A stretch of DNA of 64,000 bases from Cloeon dipterum (Eukaryota; Arthropoda; Insecta; Ephemeroptera; Baetidae). The notes under the pieces are model-generated. The model worked only from the letters and a program-made list of their open reading frames with translations. It ran no database searches and was not told the origin of the DNA. A program made the position numbers and the translations under genes. Below are positions 15,990 to 29,053 of this stretch, piece after piece (the first letter of the stretch is position 1; the number at the start of each line of letters is the position of its first letter). The stretch lies in NCBI RefSeq assembly GCF_949628265.1, contig NC_088789.1:25847883-25911882 (forward strand), written 5' to 3'.

Positions 15990-16456
15990 AAAAGTTGTAG
16001 CGAGAATCATATTAGTAAATGATTGCTTGCATTTACTTACAGATAACTTTAAGATTGAAAATGTGTCTAAATATCTCTTTCTGTCTTTGTTTTTTTAACG
16101 ATATTTTGCGTTTGCAAAATTTTGACAATGTGCCTAATCTGTGGAAAGGTTAAATCTGCGGTAAACTAGAAATTTAAAATGGAAATAGGTATAATAACTC
16201 AATTTCGAGAAGAACTTTATCTGCAGCACGACGTAAATTTCAATAGTCATGTGTATATGAAAAACATTTTACGCATCAGATTAATTCATTTTTCGAGCTG
16301 ACTCTTTCACACCAAATGAAATTTTCTGGTCTCTTGGGTTTATTGATATCGATCTGCAGCTATTTTTCCAGGTACGCCCTTATCAGATGAAATGAAAATT
16401 TAATGACAAACACACACCTTTAGGCAGGCGGTGCTATCGCCAGCTATACGTGCTAA
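15990..16456 (+). pseudogene. decayed gustatory receptor, duplicate of receptor 2
   Basis: The sequence follows the 3' half of receptor 2, introns included. The end of exon 1 is recognisable at about 16096-16160 (ICGKVK then a donor-like GTAAAC). Exon 2 is eroded. Exon 3 appears at 16315-16372, but its acceptor AG is lost (CACCAAATG where receptor 2 has CATCAGTTG) and an extra base shifts the frame. Exon 4 at 16424-16456 keeps AGGAIASY but then stops after two codons, removing the conserved tail. No matching 5' half is left. Conservation of intron sequence as well as exons points to a fairly recent tandem duplication that died. Confidence 0.75.
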
Positions 16457-16588
16457 TCACCGTGCAGGTTTAAAATCGATCGATGTTCGTTTAAATTTAA
16501 CGAATAAATAATTCTGACGTAGGTATATTGGAAATATGTTCGTAAATAAGTTTTTCCATTTATACCTTAACGCGAAACCATTTCCAAA

Positions 16589-17986
16589 ATGAGTCTTGCG
16601 GCTAACGGCAGCAATCCCGCTACTTCTCTTTCCAACCTGCAGAGATGGAGAATTTTATTCTACACTGGCCGCGCTTGGTGCGTTTTGCCGTTCCGCCGAA
16701 TCCACTTCGCAGAAAACACGCTGGTGCCATCCACACTGGTCCAGGGTCTTTGCTTCTTTGTCCTTTGTTTCGGTCATTTTTTGTACATTCTGCACATAAT
16801 TCGCTGCATACAGAATTTCGTTGACGCCTTTGATGATCCCGTCGGCTCCTCTCGACCCGCGACGCTCGCCGTGTACGTCGTTTTCCAGTTTTTCGACGTG
16901 CTCAACGTCATTTGCATCATTTACAAGAGCTGGACCAACCGGAAATTCGTCAACAGGCTTTTGATTCAGTTCAACGAGATCGATAAACTCATTGGATATT
17001 CTAACTCATCGAGTTGGGTTTTGGTGAAAACATCGGCGTTTTTAATTTACACTTGCACCAAATTCGTAGTCTACAACTTGTTCGTTAAGACTGGTGGCGA
17101 ACTATTACGCCACTTTGGAGCTCGCTTGGCGTCCATGTTTATTATGACTGAAGAAAGGATCATGATTACATTTTGCGATGAGTTGAAAGAGAGACTGTTT
17201 GCCATCAGCGATCGCATAAAAAGGCGAAAATATTCTGCAGATGGAGATGTTAGCAAACTTGGAGACGGAGTCGAAATTTCATTGAATATTTTGAACTCTC
17301 TTCGAACAAGGCAGAGGTAGTGGCAATAAATTTAAAATAAAATCCTCGTTTCTATATATTACTAAAATTCAAATGGAAAATTCCTTCAATTCTGAAATTG
17401 TTACAGACACTTCATTTTATTTAACCTCATGCAACTGCTGTTGACCGTTTTGATGACAACGTTGTGCTGCGCGCTGTTTTGCACCAGAGATGCAGATTTT
17501 CCGCTCTTTGTGATTTCCACATCGAGCTGCCTAATGTGGGCTGTTTCCTGCTTTGAAAGTGGAACACGCTTTGTTCTGTTGGTCATTGCACTCCACGGAG
17601 TAAAAGTTGGGGTGACTATATCTATTTTTTTACTGTCGTAATTTTGTATTGTAATTATGCGTAACGTGTGCAGGTGATGGAGCTGGCTGAGACAGTAGGA
17701 CGTGCAAAAAGCTGGCCATTCATGGACTGCAAAGATCAATCCGAAGTACTTATTTTACAAATTTTATATCAGGTATTTCATTTAACCTTTGAACCAGTTT
17801 GTAGCTTTACACGACTTGGTGAGAGCATCGAATTACACGTTTTCTGCGTGGGGATTTTTCGAAATCAACAACTCACTCATATTTTCGGTAGGATAAATTT
17901 ATTTCTTTAAAATAAAATTGAAGATAATATTTCAGGTGGCTAGCGGCATCATCAGTTATGTGTTCGTTATCGCACAGTTAAAATGA
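16589..17986 (+). CDS. gustatory receptor 3 (7tm_7 family)
   Basis: Five exons join in phase: 16589-17316, 17407-17611, 17674-17745, 17798-17887 and 17936-17986, giving about 381 residues. The last three exons correspond to the last three of receptor 1. Exon 4 encodes FSAWGFFEINNSLIF, matching FSACGLFNVDLPLLF of receptor 1, and the protein ends ISYVFVIAQLK. Unlike receptors 1 and 2, the large first exon is split by an extra phase-2 intron at 17317. The donor of exon 2 (GGG then GTGACT) and the acceptor of exon 4 at 17797 were chosen because they keep phase and family alignment. They are the weakest points of the model. Probable chemoreceptor channel of unknown ligand. Confidence 0.8.
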
Positions 17987-19296
17987 AATAAAATAATTGT
18001 ATAGTATTTGATCCCTGAATATCATGTTTTAACTGTAAAATAATAATACATAGAGACGGATTTGGAGCCAAAACAGGATTTTTGGTAAATAGGAGGCGCG
18101 CCTGTGAATTCCTTATTTTACCAATACAGGATTCCAATTGAAATTGCTTATCGTTCTTTGTGTCAGAATAGTTTTCATTGCACAAGTAATACTTTTGGGC
18201 AACAAAAGAAAATCCCAAACAAATCCCTTAATCCTCGAGTATCTGGATTTCATTTCGTAAAGATGTTTTTTTTGCTGTGTTGTGAAACTATTGCTCCCTC
18301 ACATACCTCTCGGCCATGTTTTCCATCGGGCGGAGCACCCGCTTGTCACTACATAACCCTGGACAAAAAATCCTTCGAATCACTTTGAGAGTTATTTTTC
18401 CACACGTCAACAAAAACGGGCTAGTGTGGAAGTCGTCCGCAGACTTAACTTAACGAGTTTGGCAGAGTGAGTGGTGAGAAACAATATTTCACTGAGCTTA
18501 ATTTCTTTTCTTGTCAAGTATTAATCCGAAGAAAAGTCAAATTCAATTAGTTTACTCCGTTCCTATTTGCATTTCAATTATTTCAATAGTGTTCGCAAAC
18601 GAGTCAAATAGTTTCATTTGAATTACACACAATATAATTTATGCTGTATCGTTAAAGTTCCAGTTTGCAACATAATGTAGCTTGTTAAGTACATCTTTCT
18701 TTAATTCAACCTAGCAATTAAAGAATCTATGCGACCTTAAGCCACTCGTCTAAAATTCATACTTTATCACAGTTAAATTTCATTTTCTAAATTAATAAAT
18801 TAAATATTTTAATAATATTTTAATTCATCTTATGTTTTGAGAAGTAATTCTTTTAACTGCTCCACTGGGAGGGTAACTACTGGGGAGTTTTGTCCTGTGG
18901 CCCGAATTAATGCCTGGGTACGCGAAAGAGGTTGCAACGTAACTCTAGATAAAAGGCAAATTCTTGAATAATTAATCAGCTAGATTACTCCTGACTAACC
19001 ATAAGTTGCAATTGACACACCTTTGGGGTAAAACGTGCCTTTTTTGGGGGGCGAGTTCCTAGGAATTATAATTTGGGTGCGCTTTTTAATAAAAATATAA
19101 TTTTAATTTCACGTACCTCTATAAAAATGTCTTAAGAAGATCTAATTAACGCGTTGGAACGCCTACTCAACGTGTAAGGAGTTAAATTATGTTTATAAAG
19201 CTTCGCGAAAACATAATACAATATTTTATTTAATAAAACTGTATAATCATATCTTTAAAGTCGAGCTCACTCAATTTAGGTTTTTCATTATGTAGT
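17987..19296. other. intergenic region, no gene seen
   Basis: AT-rich DNA between receptor 3 and the proposed first exon of the Rab exchange factor. Open frames are short and lack splice context. The core promoter of the downstream gene would lie at the right end of this stretch, but no clear TATA box is present there. Confidence 0.5.
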
Positions 19297-19594
19297 TGTC
19301 AGTGGCTTGGCGTGTCCTCTGGCGGCCGCGAGCGCGAACTAGGGAACGGAGCTCGATTGCGTCGCAGTGTGCCTACCTTGGCCTTTAAACCGGGAGCAGG
19401 AAGGCTGTGGCGCGCCGTGTGGGCCGCGAAGCATCGCTCTCACAGGCCTGGCAGTCAGTCGCTGCTTGCTCGCTGGCGGGGACGTCGATTCGCTCGCTCC
19501 GATTGCAGCTTCTTCCTGCTCGAGCTGGACCACAGCATCAATTGAGAAAGATAATACTCTGCTACTGCTTCGACGCCGCTCCACTTCCTATTTG
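19297..19594 (+). other. candidate non-coding first exon of the Rab exchange factor gene
   Basis: A GC-rich block stands out from AT-rich flanks. It starts near an initiator-like TCAGT at about 19297 and ends at a strong donor, TTTG then GTGAGT, with the exon's last base at 19594. No ATG is open in the frame that would splice to the acceptor at 37664, so it would be 5' untranslated sequence. The next good plus-strand gene is the Rabin8-like gene, whose second exon opens directly at an acceptor. Linking the two is inference; the exon could instead belong to an unseen non-coding transcript. Confidence 0.45.
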
Positions 19595-20876
19595 GTGAGT
19601 GACTGGAATCAGTTTAAAATTTTCAAATTTAATTTCGGGGAGTGATTTTTCTTAAATTTAATCATCTTCGCGGGGGAGAGTGCCTGGGAATTTTCTCACG
19701 CATTGTTTTCGGGAGAGAGAGAGAGAGGAAAAGCGCTATCTCGGCTTGTGAATGAGATTCTCTTTCGCTTTATCATCTCCCCCGCAGACTCTGAAAGAAT
19801 GCACTGAGCAAAGTCTGAAAAAGCCGTGCTCCTGGCTTTAAAGAAACGGTTTCATTATCGCGGCTTGCCAATTAGCACCTTACGCGTGCCTTTGGGGAGG
19901 TTGACATTCACGAGATTCGCACCGAAATTCCACGAGCGGCCAATTATGTGCAAATCAGCCGAGCACGCTTTTGTTACTTCACACACAAAACCGCAGACAA
20001 ACACAATGCGTACTGTGACGAAATTGGCGAATTTAATGCGAACAAGGATATATCTCGATATGTGGGATCTTTTTGAAAGCAGCCCGGCCTCCTTTGCCAG
20101 CAGCGAATCCGAATTGTAAACAAAATAAGCACGTCCCGCGGCGATTTTCTCCCAAACTTGACGTCATGCCACTCACCGCGATGCATTAGAAAATTCCCTG
20201 CCATAGAGATTATCGAGATCATAATCCAAAGAATTTTGTTGATTTGCTTATCGCGAAAACGATTGTTTTTATTGACAGGATGAACTGTGAGCGGTTGTTA
20301 TCACATATTAGTGACGCTTTTGGTCAATTTTGCTGCCGTCACTGCGTAAAAACTCTTCGTCGCAGTTTCTGAAAAAGAGAAATTTGCAAACAAAGAGGAG
20401 ACTGGACCACTTAAAAATCAAGTTTTTGGGCCACTTTGATGGGAAAGTGTTTATTAATTCCTAACTTAATATATTTTGTGATTTGTTGAGGGTTTTGGAC
20501 ATAAAACTAACGATATTGCTCGTATTGATTTGAAGTAACGATAATTTTTACGCGATTCGAGAGTTTAACTGCCAGTAATGTCAGCAAGAGTCAAAAGCTC
20601 ATTTACTAATTTAAATTGGAGCTTTCTTGAGAGTAGGCCAAAGCAATAAACGTTTCAACCGGGAATTTCGGTTCAGAATCGAAGAAGAGACTCCTTAACC
20701 CACTTTCGAGGGACGAGGTCTAGGTTGTGTTTGTATCCTAATCCAAAAATAAAAAAAACTGTTGCCTATACCGAGTGAAATTTTACACGCATTTGTTTTG
20801 TGCGTCTGCCAGGAGTGATCATATAGGATATTTTTACACACTCACAACATTATGCACGAGCCAAGGTTGTGGACGC

Positions 20877-20895
20877 GGGCGCGCGCGCGCGCGCG
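20877..20895. repeat. GC dinucleotide run
   Basis: An uninterrupted alternating GC run of about 19 bases lies in a small GC-rich island. Such alternation can adopt Z-DNA; no function is implied by the sequence alone. Confidence 0.7.
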
Positions 20896-21239
20896 ATTTC
20901 CACTCTTGGCACCGAGTTCCGCGTTTTACACACTCAACCCCGCGCGCGTCTACACAATAACTCCCTTGCTATTATCTCTCAACTCGTTCCTATCGTGAGC
21001 AATTTCCAATTCAAAGCACAGAGATGGAATAAAGCTGCCAGCTCGCGATTTGTCCGAGTGCGAAATTTATCTGCTCGGCAAGGATGCAGCGTGAATGCAA
21101 AATGTCAGCCGAGACAGACTGCAAATAGACAATCGCTTTTGAAACGTTGGATACACTACAGTCGACTCCTTTGTCTCTCGGAATTATAATTACTTCTACG
21201 CAGCAAGTGCTCTCGGCTTACTTAAAGTAGAGACCAAAA

Positions 21240-21580
21240 ATTAAGAATATTTAACTTCGTTGACTAGCAAGAAGTTCATTGAGAAATTTAGCGCAGTTTA
21301 TCTCTACTATTTGCATTAATGAAATGAGGGCCGTTACGAAATTTGATAAATTTCTCGGTTTGTCGATGACTTTTCGCTTGATTTCAATTCCTCGTGCGAA
21401 TTAAGAGGAAAAATTCTCTAAATTGTGAAATAAATCATGGTTTTAGAATTGATTAGCATGCAAATCTGTCAGCCGATTTTCTCAAAAATTTAAACGGCAA
21501 CCTGGCAAATTTTACCTTTTTCCTCATTTTTATAAAGTATATCAAAATAAAGGTTAAAAGGACAGCTCACAAATTTTCTG
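21240..21580 (+). repeat. dispersed repeat family A, copy 1
   Basis: This copy matches 30372-30710 along most of its length. Shared words in order include TTTATCTCT, TTTTCGCTTGATTTC, ATTGTGAAATAAATC, CCGATTTTCTCAAAA, GGCAA-CCTGG and CACAAATTTTCTGT. It carries no open frame of note and looks like a non-autonomous element. Confidence 0.6.
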
Positions 21581-24500
21581 TAAATATTTACCTTTCAATA
21601 TTTCTGGCCTGATTGCCACATGCGCCTGTAGGCCTTTTAATTTGTTATCTTTACGTCAGCTCAAACGATATAGGTATTTATGTTGACAAATTTCAATATT
21701 TTCCAAACCCTGTATTTTCTCTAGCCTTTTCCTCATTGTGAGAACAAAAATGGAGCATTTTTCGCTATAAAATGCCTAGCTGGCAGAACAGAACTAAATC
21801 CGTCAAGGAGTGAGATGGGTGTTCTCTTTCAGCAGATACGTACTTAGATTATTTGCGCTCAATCGATCCCGTTACGCCGTGAAACAAAATATATATACGT
21901 ATATAAAGTGTTCGCCGCTAATGCTCGCTATACAGAGTATAAAATCGCAGCACTTTTCCACGCCAGCTCTCACTCTCTCGAACGATCTTTTTCGCTCAAT
22001 ATAAAACGACGATTTCGTCCTAATTGCTCTCGCCAAAGTTAATTAAATTTCTCTCCACGACGCCATGCGTAAATAGTTCACTTTACCGGGAGGCTAGATT
22101 TTTTTTCAATTTTATATCTCGTCACGAAATAATATGTCGAGATTATATGTATTTATCCTTTATAACATACTCAACAAACACAGTTTTACCATTAACACTT
22201 TGTGTGTTTAAATTTTAAAACGCACGACCATGAAAATACAAGACAAATACAGCGTTGCGAAAAATGTATATATTGCTTTCACTTCCGGCGGCGGCGCTCG
22301 AGAAGTATCCTCTGAGCTCACTGCTGATGATGAATCTTCCTTTCATGAAAAGAACGTCTCGCCAGGAATGCATTTTGTGTTTGTCTATACAGCTCCGGGA
22401 GAAAAGGTTCCATCTGGAAAAAAACACACACAGCCTGAAGAGCAAACAAAGATAGTAAAAAGCTCTTCGTTCACTCTCTTATTTCTTGCGTTGGTATTAT
22501 AATCATAATTGCGCTCTGACCCGCTGAGAGAGCACAGAGTTATTGAAGGAGCTGTACGCAGAGGTTCATTTTAGACCAAGTATAATATTTAGGACGTTTG
22601 TAGCAATTTTTTGTTGCAATAAACATGAAAATTTACAACTATCGCCAAAAATACAATTCAGAAAACTGCGGTGATAAAAGTCTCAGAATATTTAAAGGCG
22701 TTAAAATAGATTGCTCAAGTTAAAAATAATACAGCCGCATATCAGTTCAATCAAATCACTGACTTCCTGCACTTTTTGTTTTCTTTCGAGCACGGTTTGT
22801 CAGGAATTCAGTCCGCATTTGATATTGTTTGATTTTACTCTAAATCAAATCGTTGAGGCCTGTTGCTAAGCAGTCTCGTCATTAGAACTTGGAAAAAAGT
22901 GTATGACTAAAAGATTCCTAAGCGTCTACACATGATTTTTATTGTTATCAGACACGTGCGTGCTCGCGCTTGTATTATTACTGACGCTAAAGGAGCGTGA
23001 ATCGTATATGACTAACGAACTTGAAGTTCTGTTACTAATTTGTTGATCATCAACACGATTACTCGAGCTGTATAAGTTTTACTTCCCACAAAGCAAAGTA
23101 TTTATTATGGAAACATTCGCACTCTGACGGGGAAAACCAGCCAAGTGGATAATATTTTGCTAATATTCCTCTCGACTTGTGCCTCTCCCACGTCGAAGAT
23201 TTTTGCCTCGAGTTTCCTTGTGCGGCTCTCATTAAAAACGTGTGCGAGAGAAAAGCACCTCTCCCATAGAATGTGCAATGAAAGCCCGCTTTTATCTGGA
23301 ATAATAACTAGACGAGAATAGCGCGCGGCGCGCAGCAGGCGTGAAATTTTCCCTGCTGGCACAATATTTATCTCTCTCGGACTTAGTTTCACGGTCTCGT
23401 TATCGCGCACGGGTGGCGCAGGTCGCGTGAGGAAGCGCAAAAATTATGCTAATGACCGACGCGCGAAATTAGCCCATTCAAGCCTTGCTCGCTAGCTCTG
23501 GCGGCCGGGGCGTCGCCCAATTGCTGATGATGAGTGCAAAGCCGAGCGAGGCCGTTGACTGCGAGACACCGAGTCCAATCGTGCCTCCGTGTGTATATAT
23601 AAACACAGCGGCGCGGCTCTCGCCAAAATTGGCCTGTGGTCCATCAAGGCACGTCTTTTTAATTCACACTCGACAGAGGAGAGATGAGAGATATTTTTAA
23701 TTTCACGTTGATTTCACTTGATTTTAAATATTCCTCTCTATTTAGTTATCTAAATTGATGATTGATAGATGGAGGCTGGCAAGAAATCTTAAAGATAGTC
23801 AAAAAATTAAATTAAATTCCCTGCAACATACTATCCGCTAAATTAAATTTGGTGCATACATATTTTTAGCAATTTTTTTGAAGGAAACTCGTCCATTGAA
23901 AGATTATCAAACAAATAATAAACCGTTTTTTGTTGTTTGCGATTTTTTTGCTAAAATATTTTATTTTTCAATTCTTGTACAGTTTTAAAATAATAATTTC
24001 AGATGGTTTTTCGGGCTCCTAAGACAGAAAAAAGTGAAAAACACGTCTTAAAATGTAAGATTCGTGCTCGTTTGGCGTCTAAATTAGACAGCCCACAGTA
24101 AAAAATAGTCTAAACATTGATTCATTTAATTGCGATCACTCTTTTGAGGCGATTCTAACTGTTTTTAGCAAATTTAGGTTGAAAACTGAATTCCAATAAA
24201 TGCAAAAAAAGTTATTTAACACGGCTTTAGGTAATTGTTAGACAACAAACAGTCCGTTCCTATACCAGCATCGATTTAAAAGAATCAAGAATTTATTCGC
24301 TGCGTAATTCCCAAGAGAGTCTAGGAGAGCTGCTGCCTCTTCCAAGAAATAATATGTAATGAGGAATTATTGAGATGAGCTGCGGCAGCGGCGGCCGGCA
24401 TTTTTTGCCGCGACCAGCGCAGGCCACTCGCCGCGTTAAATGGCCGGAGGCCGCTCCGGAGGTGCGCGGGAGGGGAGGAGAGGCGCTCGAGGTCAAAGAA

Positions 24501-25741
24501 GACCCAAGAAGATGAGCAGCAAGCGTTTTTTTCTTCTTCATCGCTGCTGCTGCTGTGCGAATCGCGGCGTATTTGCCGCTTTACGGCCGCGGAATTCTCC
24601 ACACGTAGAGCCGGAAATTACGACACTTTACTTGCCGAGATGAAATTTCAGCGGCTCCAGCCCTTCTATATATTGAATAATGAATCCGCTTTTTGCGTCT
24701 GCGTTCTAGGGTTATTTTGCAAGGCAAGCCAGACGGTCTGACATTTAAACCTTTAACGCCCACGATCTCTCATCCTACATTACAAGCCGTTATTGTGACT
24801 GAATTGCCGTGAAATAATTTCGACATTTCCCTGCAATGTGCAGTAATAAGAGCGTAAGCGAGCGTGACTTGAGCCAAAAAAGCATTCATTTTTTTTCATA
24901 CGATAATTCAGGAAATCAACACTTCCCTTTAATTCTTAGTTAAATAAATTTGAATTTACTCGGAATGGCATTCACACGCGAGCCAAAACTGTTCGAGTTA
25001 TTTTACAATACTCTGCACTGTACAAACAAGCCAACAAAAATAAAATGAATAGTTTTGAAACTTTTATGACGACCTTATTTCAGAATTTTCTTTTAATGCC
25101 TTTTGCCTCGCTTGATTAAATTGCCAAAGCACATTCTCGGAAGTGTTGGAGAAAATTCGTTCGAGAGCCTCGCGAAATCACTTTCAATCTGGCCGGAATC
25201 CAATTTCTCGAATGCGTCCTGAAAACCTCAATATAATTGTGTGCGCACCGAGGATACGTTTACGCTCCACTCGCGATCAGATCTGCCAACAGAGCTAGAT
25301 TTATCGTGTCCTCGTTCCACCCCTTTCAAACGTCACCCTAACCTAAACCCCTCGACTGCATCCCCCGCACCCGGCCGCGGCACACAGGGAGAGAGTATAG
25401 TGCACGCCGGCGGGGATTGATTTCAGCGTGGCCTCTTTTGGGGGGTGCAGTTCTTAAGAGTCCGAATGTGGCAGCCATATGTTGCGCCATTGAACTTGTA
25501 GTTGAAATTAATGGTGGCTTCTTTCTGCATTTCTGAAGCTCTTTATAACATAACAATTAATTTTTTTTCAGCAAAAATTCTTGAAGTCGTCCTGGTCGAA
25601 GTAAAATTGCGCATTGCTCAACAAACACCCGAATTCACATGTTCGAATTTATTGTTGGCCTTTTCTTGCAACAAGGAAATTAGCGTTTGGTTGTTGAAAG
25701 TTGCGCGATTTTTCCGCTACCAACGACGAAGTAGAGCTTAA

Positions 25742-25905
25742 CTGGCCAACAATTAGGAACATTTTGCTTTGTTGACTATAGCAAGTTTAATGTTTGTGAA
25801 ATTTAGCGACATCTATACAACGTGCAATAATGCGAAACAGGGACCAAGGAACAGTCTAGAGTTAAATTTCAGATTTTGCCAAATATTTCGCAAAATTAAA
25901 CAGTT
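25742..25905 (+). repeat. dispersed repeat family A, partial copy 2
   Basis: The left part of family A is present, from GGCCAACAATTAGGAACATTTTG through GTGAAATTTAGC and ACCAAGGAACAG to the AAATTTCAGATTTTGC segment. A second patch with the family's right-hand words (GGTTAAAAAGG, CACAAATTTTCTGTAAA) lies further right, at about 26090-26330. Confidence 0.5.
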
Positions 25906-27106
25906 TGTCAAGAATTCTATCACTTTTTTGTGCGATTTATGATGTAAATTTTCCTTTTAAGCATGTTTTTCCAATAAGGAGACAATTATTATGCTCGCCG
26001 CTTTTGATTGGCATTAAAACTTTTGAGTCTTTCTTCAACTTCGAAAGTTTTTGGCTTTTTCCTAATTTTAAAATGGTATTTCAAGTACAGGTTAAAAAGG
26101 AAAAGGTGGATCCTGCCTCAGGCGCGACAAAGGCACGGATTTAGCTCTACTTTACTTTATTTATCACTCCCATTCAGATAATTAATTCAAAGAATTAGTC
26201 GTTTTAATCGGTGCAGCCTCTAGACGTTCTGGAAGCCCTCGATGATCAGAAAGTGTGCGTTTTGGGGGACTTTTATTGGAAAAAAATAAGCGGCCCGCAT
26301 CAATTAAGTTTCACAAATTTTCTGTAAAGGCTGCGGAGAGAGCCAGAATGCTACGTTTCCTATATAGGAAAGCGATCTTTCGAGAAGCTCGACAGAGCAA
26401 ATTAATTCAATTTGCCTGTTGGTGTCAAGTGAATTTAAAGCAAACATTGTATTGTGATCAATGAAAGGGAAACGATGAGCCCGAAATCATTCACTATGCG
26501 GCCGCCCTTTCGAATGATTCATGCGAGACTAATTAATTTATTTCTGCACACTGTCGCAATTCTAAATAAATTGATTATTATGCTCTTACAATACGCCGCC
26601 TAATTGGAGACATGTTTACCGACATTTATCGTTGCGTGACGCCGTTGGAATTCCAAGGAATATGCTCACCTACATTTCCGTTGCCGCCAACGCTGCTCTT
26701 TCACGTTTAGACCAAAGTAAGTGTATCAATATATATTCGCGCCGAGAGGAGAATGAAAGGTCAGTGTCCGCCTTTTCAACGGAGCGCAGGGAAAGTGGCT
26801 CTCTTCATCGCACATTTCAAAAGTGGAGTGTTTTCTGCCCGGCACCGGCACTTACTTTGGTACACCGAGAGGAGCGTGGGAGTGAATCTTTTTGTCTGCG
26901 GGTAGAGAAGAGATGCCTCTTCTTTTGTGCCGGAATTCGCGACAGACGACAGACTGCCCGCAGGGCTGACCTAAAATCTAGCTCTCAGAGATATTTTGCA
27001 TTGTTGGAACTCCTGGCCTGACGCATTTAAACTCTCCCAGCAAATATTTAGTTAACTGTTACAAAGAGTTAAAATTTTTGGCTAACTCTCTGCAATGATT
27101 TTTTTA

Positions 27107-27525
27107 AAGAGGAATGATACTGCAAAAGCCTGAAAATGCTTGTTGCCAATGCATAAACTCATCCCTTAGGATTCAGTTAAAGCCTAAATTGACCTAAGGA
27201 GCGCTGTAATTTTTTGAGAAAATTGGCTGGAAGGTTACCGTGCTTTTCAAATGGTAATGGCTGTCTCCTTACTTGAAATCCGATTTAATTTCAAAACCAA
27301 GAGTTTCCCCAATAAGTGGCATGCACCGTTGAACAGATCTCGACGAGAGGAATCGGAATATGCCAAGAAAATATGTTCAAGCACTGCAAATTTGGGAGAA
27401 AATTGGCAAAATTTGAATTTTCACTGTAGGAAGGTCCGTTTTTACTATTGCAAATTGTTGAACAAATTGTTTATGGTATCCAACAATTCAAATAATTTTC
27501 AATTGTTGCCCTGTATCATTCCACT
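27107..27525 (+). mobile_element. MITE-like repeat family B, plus-strand copy
   Basis: An element of about 419 bases is bounded by inverted ends: AGAGGAATGATACTG on the left and the complementary GTATCATTCC on the right. It is nearly identical in reverse to 29054-29494. Its open frame (MVMAVSLLEIRFNFK and onward) is shared by the other copy but matches no known protein family I recognise, so it is treated as repeat sequence. Confidence 0.7.
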
Positions 27526-28924
27526 ACTTGAAGAAATTCTGAATAAAAATGTACCAAATGGTTTTGTAGCATTTAAATCATAAGTAACAATTCTTGTTGC
27601 TTACTTTTTACTTCCCTAGTTCCTAGAAGGCAGTCATTTTATCATATTAATTTATTATTCATTCATGTTTCACCCATAAACGCATCCTCTTAATGAACAT
27701 TACAGTACACTTGGAATAGGATACAACTGTTATGATACAAATTAAAAAATTGTATTAAAAAACGTAACTAATGCGGAAATTGAAAGATCTGAGAGAGGTT
27801 GTTAATAGTGGCTCTTTTATGATAATACGCCTATAACTTACATAATTAGCTCTTCGAGGCTGAAGAAAAATAACTAAATTGTGTTTTATTTATATACTAC
27901 ACGTGAATTGCATGCTCAGCCCATTTTCGAGAACAGTTAATTAGTCCTCCAAATGCAAACAACTGCACGGAGAGCAATGAAACAATTAAACCAATCGGCG
28001 AAAGGTTGCACGCTGTAAATTAATAATTGTGAAGCCCGAGTAGTCGGCTGCAATTGCTGCATTCCAGCGTGGTTGCGTCACGTCATGGCTGCGCTGGAAT
28101 ACGCATGAGTAATAATAATTATTACTACAATGACAAAACACTCGGCGGATCATTTCGGTGTATGGGTGGCGGCGTCGTTTGCATAAATTCCGGCCGATCG
28201 CGTGCACCGAAATGGGACTCAATTAGCGCGGGCAGCGAAGATGCGCGGCTGCTGCTTTCCTCAATAAAACGAGACGAATAATATATATATAATCGCTTTA
28301 CGAGCGGCCGATTCGGCGGAAGTTGCTGGATGCTGCGCGAAAACAGCGATGTGCGGCTTTCTACATGGCGAGAGAGGCGCGCACACACACACAATCGCAC
28401 ATACAAAGTGGATTAGCAGGACACGCGCCGCGCGCGACAAACTCAACCCTTTCTCGCATTTCGCCTCATTTCCATTTAAATTGAAAATGACACTGGCTGA
28501 CACGCCTGCTGCGGTCGTTCTGGCTGAAATTGCTCGAAATGTTGCCCCCGGCGTTCTGTCAAATATATGCGCAAATTCTAGCGGAAAATGCACTAATTTC
28601 GAGAATGTCGCGCCGCTCCAAACCGATGACTGTGTTTGACGGAAGAGCCTTGCTCTAAAAATTTTTCAACTGCATGAATTTACAAAATCGATGCCTTTCC
28701 AAGAATAAATTGCAACTTTTGGCAATTCATGCATGGAAATTCAAATTGTGCTTCTTAAACAAATACAAACACTATCAATATTTGAATATTTTTCGAATTT
28801 TTTTAATTATTTTAAAGGCTTCATTATTTTTTTCCAACGTCATTTGTGATTTCTGTCATTAATGAAACTATCTCTCTTACTAAACGGTCTCCATCTTTTA
28901 CAAAATGTCCTGATTTCATTATCG

Positions 28925-29040
28925 CACACATGGTAGAGATAAACCGTTGCTAAATTTCGCAAACAATAGACTCAATGAACTACTTGATATTGTCAACAAC
29001 GCAAAATGTTCTTAATTGTTGGCCTGTAAACTACAGCTTT
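28925..29040 (-). repeat. dispersed repeat family A, minus-strand fragment
   Basis: The reverse complement matches the left end of family A: GGCCAACAATTAAGAACATTTTGC, then the TAGCAACGGTTTATCTCT segment. It abuts the family B element on its right. Confidence 0.5.
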
Positions 29041-29053
29041 GACTAATACTGTT

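Noticed and set aside
27251-27583. Open frame of 110 codons that recurs at 29092-29340 on the other strand
   Set aside because: Recurrence reflects the family B repeat. The frame is not conserved in the third copy, and no domain is recognisable.
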